Assembly (NCBI RefSeq): GCF_001949145.1
Contig: NW_019091702.1
Coordinates: 1 to 21,134, forward strand
DNA from: Acanthaster planci
Lineage: Eukaryota; Echinodermata; Asteroidea; Valvatida; Acanthasteridae
Direction: 5' to 3'
DNA: 21,134 nucleotides
Shown piece by piece: positions 18,448 to 21,134 of the stretch; positions within the stretch are counted from its first letter, which is position 1, and each line of letters starts with the position of its first letter. Below the pieces are notes generated by a model. It saw nothing but the letters and a program-made list of their open reading frames with translations, was not told the DNA's origin and searched no databases. Made by a program: the position numbers and the translations under genes.

Positions 18448-21134
18448 GCGTTCAAAGGAAAGAGCTACTTGCTGCCCAATTGCTTCCTATTTTGGCATTA
18501 TTTTGACTTCGTCTGCGTTATACCGGTCCTATCCTCCTTAGACAATGTTCCATATATTCGAGCATTAAATGTCTAAACATTATCTACATCTGGCATACTT
18601 GAATTCAACTTAAAGGGCACACTTTCCTCTATCCATTTATGTCAGATTAATATCTATATTTGCAGTACTTCGGGAAATATCAGCCAAAAAAGTGCGACTT
18701 GTTGTCCAAGTGCTTGCTATTTTGGCGTAATTCTGAGTTTGTATGCGCTGTACGGGTGCTGTCCCGCTGAGACAAGGCTCCATATGTTCAAGCATAAAAT
18801 ATCTACAAATAACCTAAATCTTTCAATCTACGTGTCATTACGAAGGGCACATGTTCCTCTATCCATTGATGTCAGTTTCATATCCATATTTTCAGCACAA
18901 GAAAATATGACTTGTTGTCAAACTGCTTCTTATTTTTGCGTAATTCTGACTTTCTTTGCGCTATACGGATGCTGTCCTGCTTAGACAAGGCTCCATATGT
19001 TCAAGCATAAAATATTTAAAAATTATCTAAATCTGTCACTTTAGGTGTCATTATGATGGGCACATGTTCCTCTATCCATTGATGNTATTTTGGCGTAATT
19101 CTGACTTTCTTTGCACTATACGGGTGCTGTCCCGCTGAGACAAGGCTCCACATGTTGGAGCATAAAATATTTAAAAATTATCTAAATCTCTCAATCTGGG
19201 TGTCATTATGATGGGCACATGTTCCTCTATCGATTGATGTAAGTTTCATATCAATAGTTGCAGTAATTGGGGAAATATCAGCAAAAGAAAGTGCGACTTG
19301 TTGTCCAACTGCTTGCTATTTTGGCGTAATTCTGACTTTCTTTGCACTATACGTGTGCTGTCCCGCTGAGACAAGGCTCCAAATGTTGGAACATAAAATA
19401 TTTAAAAATTATCTAAATCTGTTAATCTAGATGTCATTATGAAGGGCACATGTTCCTCTATCCATTGATGTAAGTTTCATATCTAAACTTGCAGTACTTC
19501 AAGAAATATCAGAAAAAGAAAGTGCGACTTCCTTTGCGCTATACGGGTGCTGTCCCGCTGAGACAAGGCTCCACAGGTTGGAGCATAAAATATTTAAGAA
19601 TTATCTAAATCTCTCATTCTAGGTGTCATTATGAAGGGCACATGTTCCTCTATCCATTGATGTAAGTTTCATATCTAAACGTGTAGTACTTCACGAAATA
19701 TCAGCAAAAGAAAGTGCGACTTGTTGTCCAACTGCTTGCTCTTTTGGCGTATTTCTGACTTTCTCTGTGCTATACGGGTGCTGTCCCGCTGAGACAAGGT
19801 TCCACATGTTGGAGCATAAAATAATCAAAAATGATCTAAATCTCTCCATCGTGGTGTCATTATGACGGGCACATGTTCCTCTATCTATTGATGTAAGTTA
19901 CATATCAATAGTTGCAGTAATTGGGGAAATATCAGCAAACGAAAGTGCGACTTGTTGTCCAACTGCTTGCTATTTTGCCGTAATTGTAACTTTCTTTGCA
20001 CTATACGGCTGCTGTCCCGCTGAGACAAGGCTCCATATGTTCGAGCATAAAATATCTACAAATAATCTATATTTTTTAATCGAGGTGTCATTATGAAGGG
20101 CACATGTTCCTCTATCAATTGATGTAAGTTTCAAATCCGTACTTGCAGTACTTCGGGAAATTTCAGCAAAAGAAAGTGCGACTTGGTGTCCGAGTGCTTG
20201 CTATTTTGGCGTAATTCTGATTTTGTTTGCGCTATACGGGTGCTGTCTCGCTGAGACAAAGCTCCACATGTTGGAGCATAAATTATTAAAAAATTATCTA
20301 AATCTGTCAATCTAGGTGTCTGTATGAAGGGCACATATTCCTTTATTTATTGATGTAAGTTTTATATCCATACTTGCAGCACTTCAGGAAATATCAGGAA
20401 AAGAAAGTGCGACTTGTTGTCCAACTGCTTGCTATTTTGGCGTAATTCTGATTTTGTTTGCGATAAAAAGGTGCTGTCCCGCTGAGAGAAAGCTCCACAT
20501 GTTGGAGCATAAAATATTTAAAAATTATCTAAATCTGTGTATCTAGGTGTCAGTATGAAGGGCACATATTCCTTTATTTATTGATGTAAGTTTCATATCC
20601 ATACTTGGAGTACTTTGGGAAATATCAGGAAAAGAAAGTGCGACTTGTTGTCCAACTGCTTGCTATTTTGGCGTAATTCTGACTTTCTTTGCGCTATACG
20701 GGTGCTGTCCCGCTTAAAGAAGGCTCCATATGTTCGAGCATAAAATATCTACAGATAATCTATATTTGTCAATCGAGGTGTCATTATGAAAGGCACATGT
20801 TCCTCTATCAATTGATGCAAGTTTCATATCCATACTTGCAGTACTTTGGGAAATTTCAGCAAAAGAAAGTGCGACTTGGTGTCCAAGTGCTTGCTATTTT
20901 GGCGTAATTCTGACTTTCTTTGCGCTATACGGGTGCTGTCCCGCTGAGACAAGGCTCCACATGTTGGAGCATAAAATATTTAAAAATTATCTAAATCTGT
21001 CAATATAGGTGTCAGTATGAAGGGCACATGTTCCTCTATCCATTCATTTAAGTTTCATATCCATACTTGGAGTACTTAAAGAAATATCATAAAAAGAAAG
21101 TGCCACTTGTTGTCCAACTGCTTGCTATTTTGGC
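18448..21134. repeat. Homogeneous satellite array, 231-bp monomer
   Basis: Head-to-tail monomers run off the right edge. The landmark CCCGCTGAGACAAGGCTCC, or a close variant, starts at 19131, 19362, 19554, 19785, 20016, 20247, 20478, 20709 and 20940. All steps are exactly 231 bp except one of 192. The units at 18763 and 18976 are less regular (steps of 213 and 155). The monomer contains the inverted repeat GCTCCACATGTTGGAGC and the blocks GGCACATGTTCCTCTATC and AAAGTGCGACTTGTTGTCC. It is non-coding. One ambiguous base lies at 19085. Confidence 0.97.

Noticed and set aside
18448-21134. Regular repeats considered as a CRISPR array
   Set aside because: The units are 231 bp head-to-tail without unique spacers, in a clearly eukaryotic context; this is satellite DNA.

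Overview
The window is eukaryotic nuclear DNA from an animal. It carries spliceosomal GT-AG introns, a multi-exon seven-helix receptor, a three-exon beta-tubulin gene, non-autonomous inverted-repeat elements and a long satellite array. The moderate AT richness, the invertebrate-style receptor and the many foldback elements suggest a marine invertebrate (early-branching deuterostome, lophotrochozoan or cnidarian). The sequence alone does not settle the clade. No bacterial operon, CRISPR array or complete transposase was found.

Layout. (1) Positions 1002-3794, plus strand: the last five exons of a class C (GABA-B-like) receptor, covering TM4 to TM7 and a short cytoplasmic tail with a leucine zipper. 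The earlier exons lie left of the window or were not recognised. (2) Positions 3795-5425: convergent intergenic DNA holding one copy of a diverged repeat whose other copy is in a receptor intron. (3) Positions 5740-7861, minus strand: a complete, intact but divergent beta-tubulin of 436 residues in three exons, with a candidate TATA/Inr promoter at about 7952-7989 and poly(A) signals near 5426-5436. (4) Positions 8380-11290: repeat-rich DNA with a 180-bp tandem duplication, two foldback (MITE-like) elements and an A-rich simple repeat. (5) Positions 11784-13072: a good TATA/Inr pair followed by a short ORF with a signal-peptide-like start. This is a weak candidate gene. (6) Positions 13385-21134: a satellite array with a monomer of about 231 bp, badly decayed on the left and homogeneous on the right, running off the window. 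A 1.3-kb inverted-repeat element (17153-18447) splits it.

The receptor and the tubulin are transcribed toward each other and show no functional link. The points most worth follow-up are the tubulin's departures from family-wide constants (MCEI start, Gly198, altered M-loop, almost uncharged tail ending in Tyr), a receptor leucine zipper whose heptad register runs unbroken across a splice junction, an AG|GTAAGT ratchet-like site at a receptor exon start, and the age gradient and elements within the satellite.
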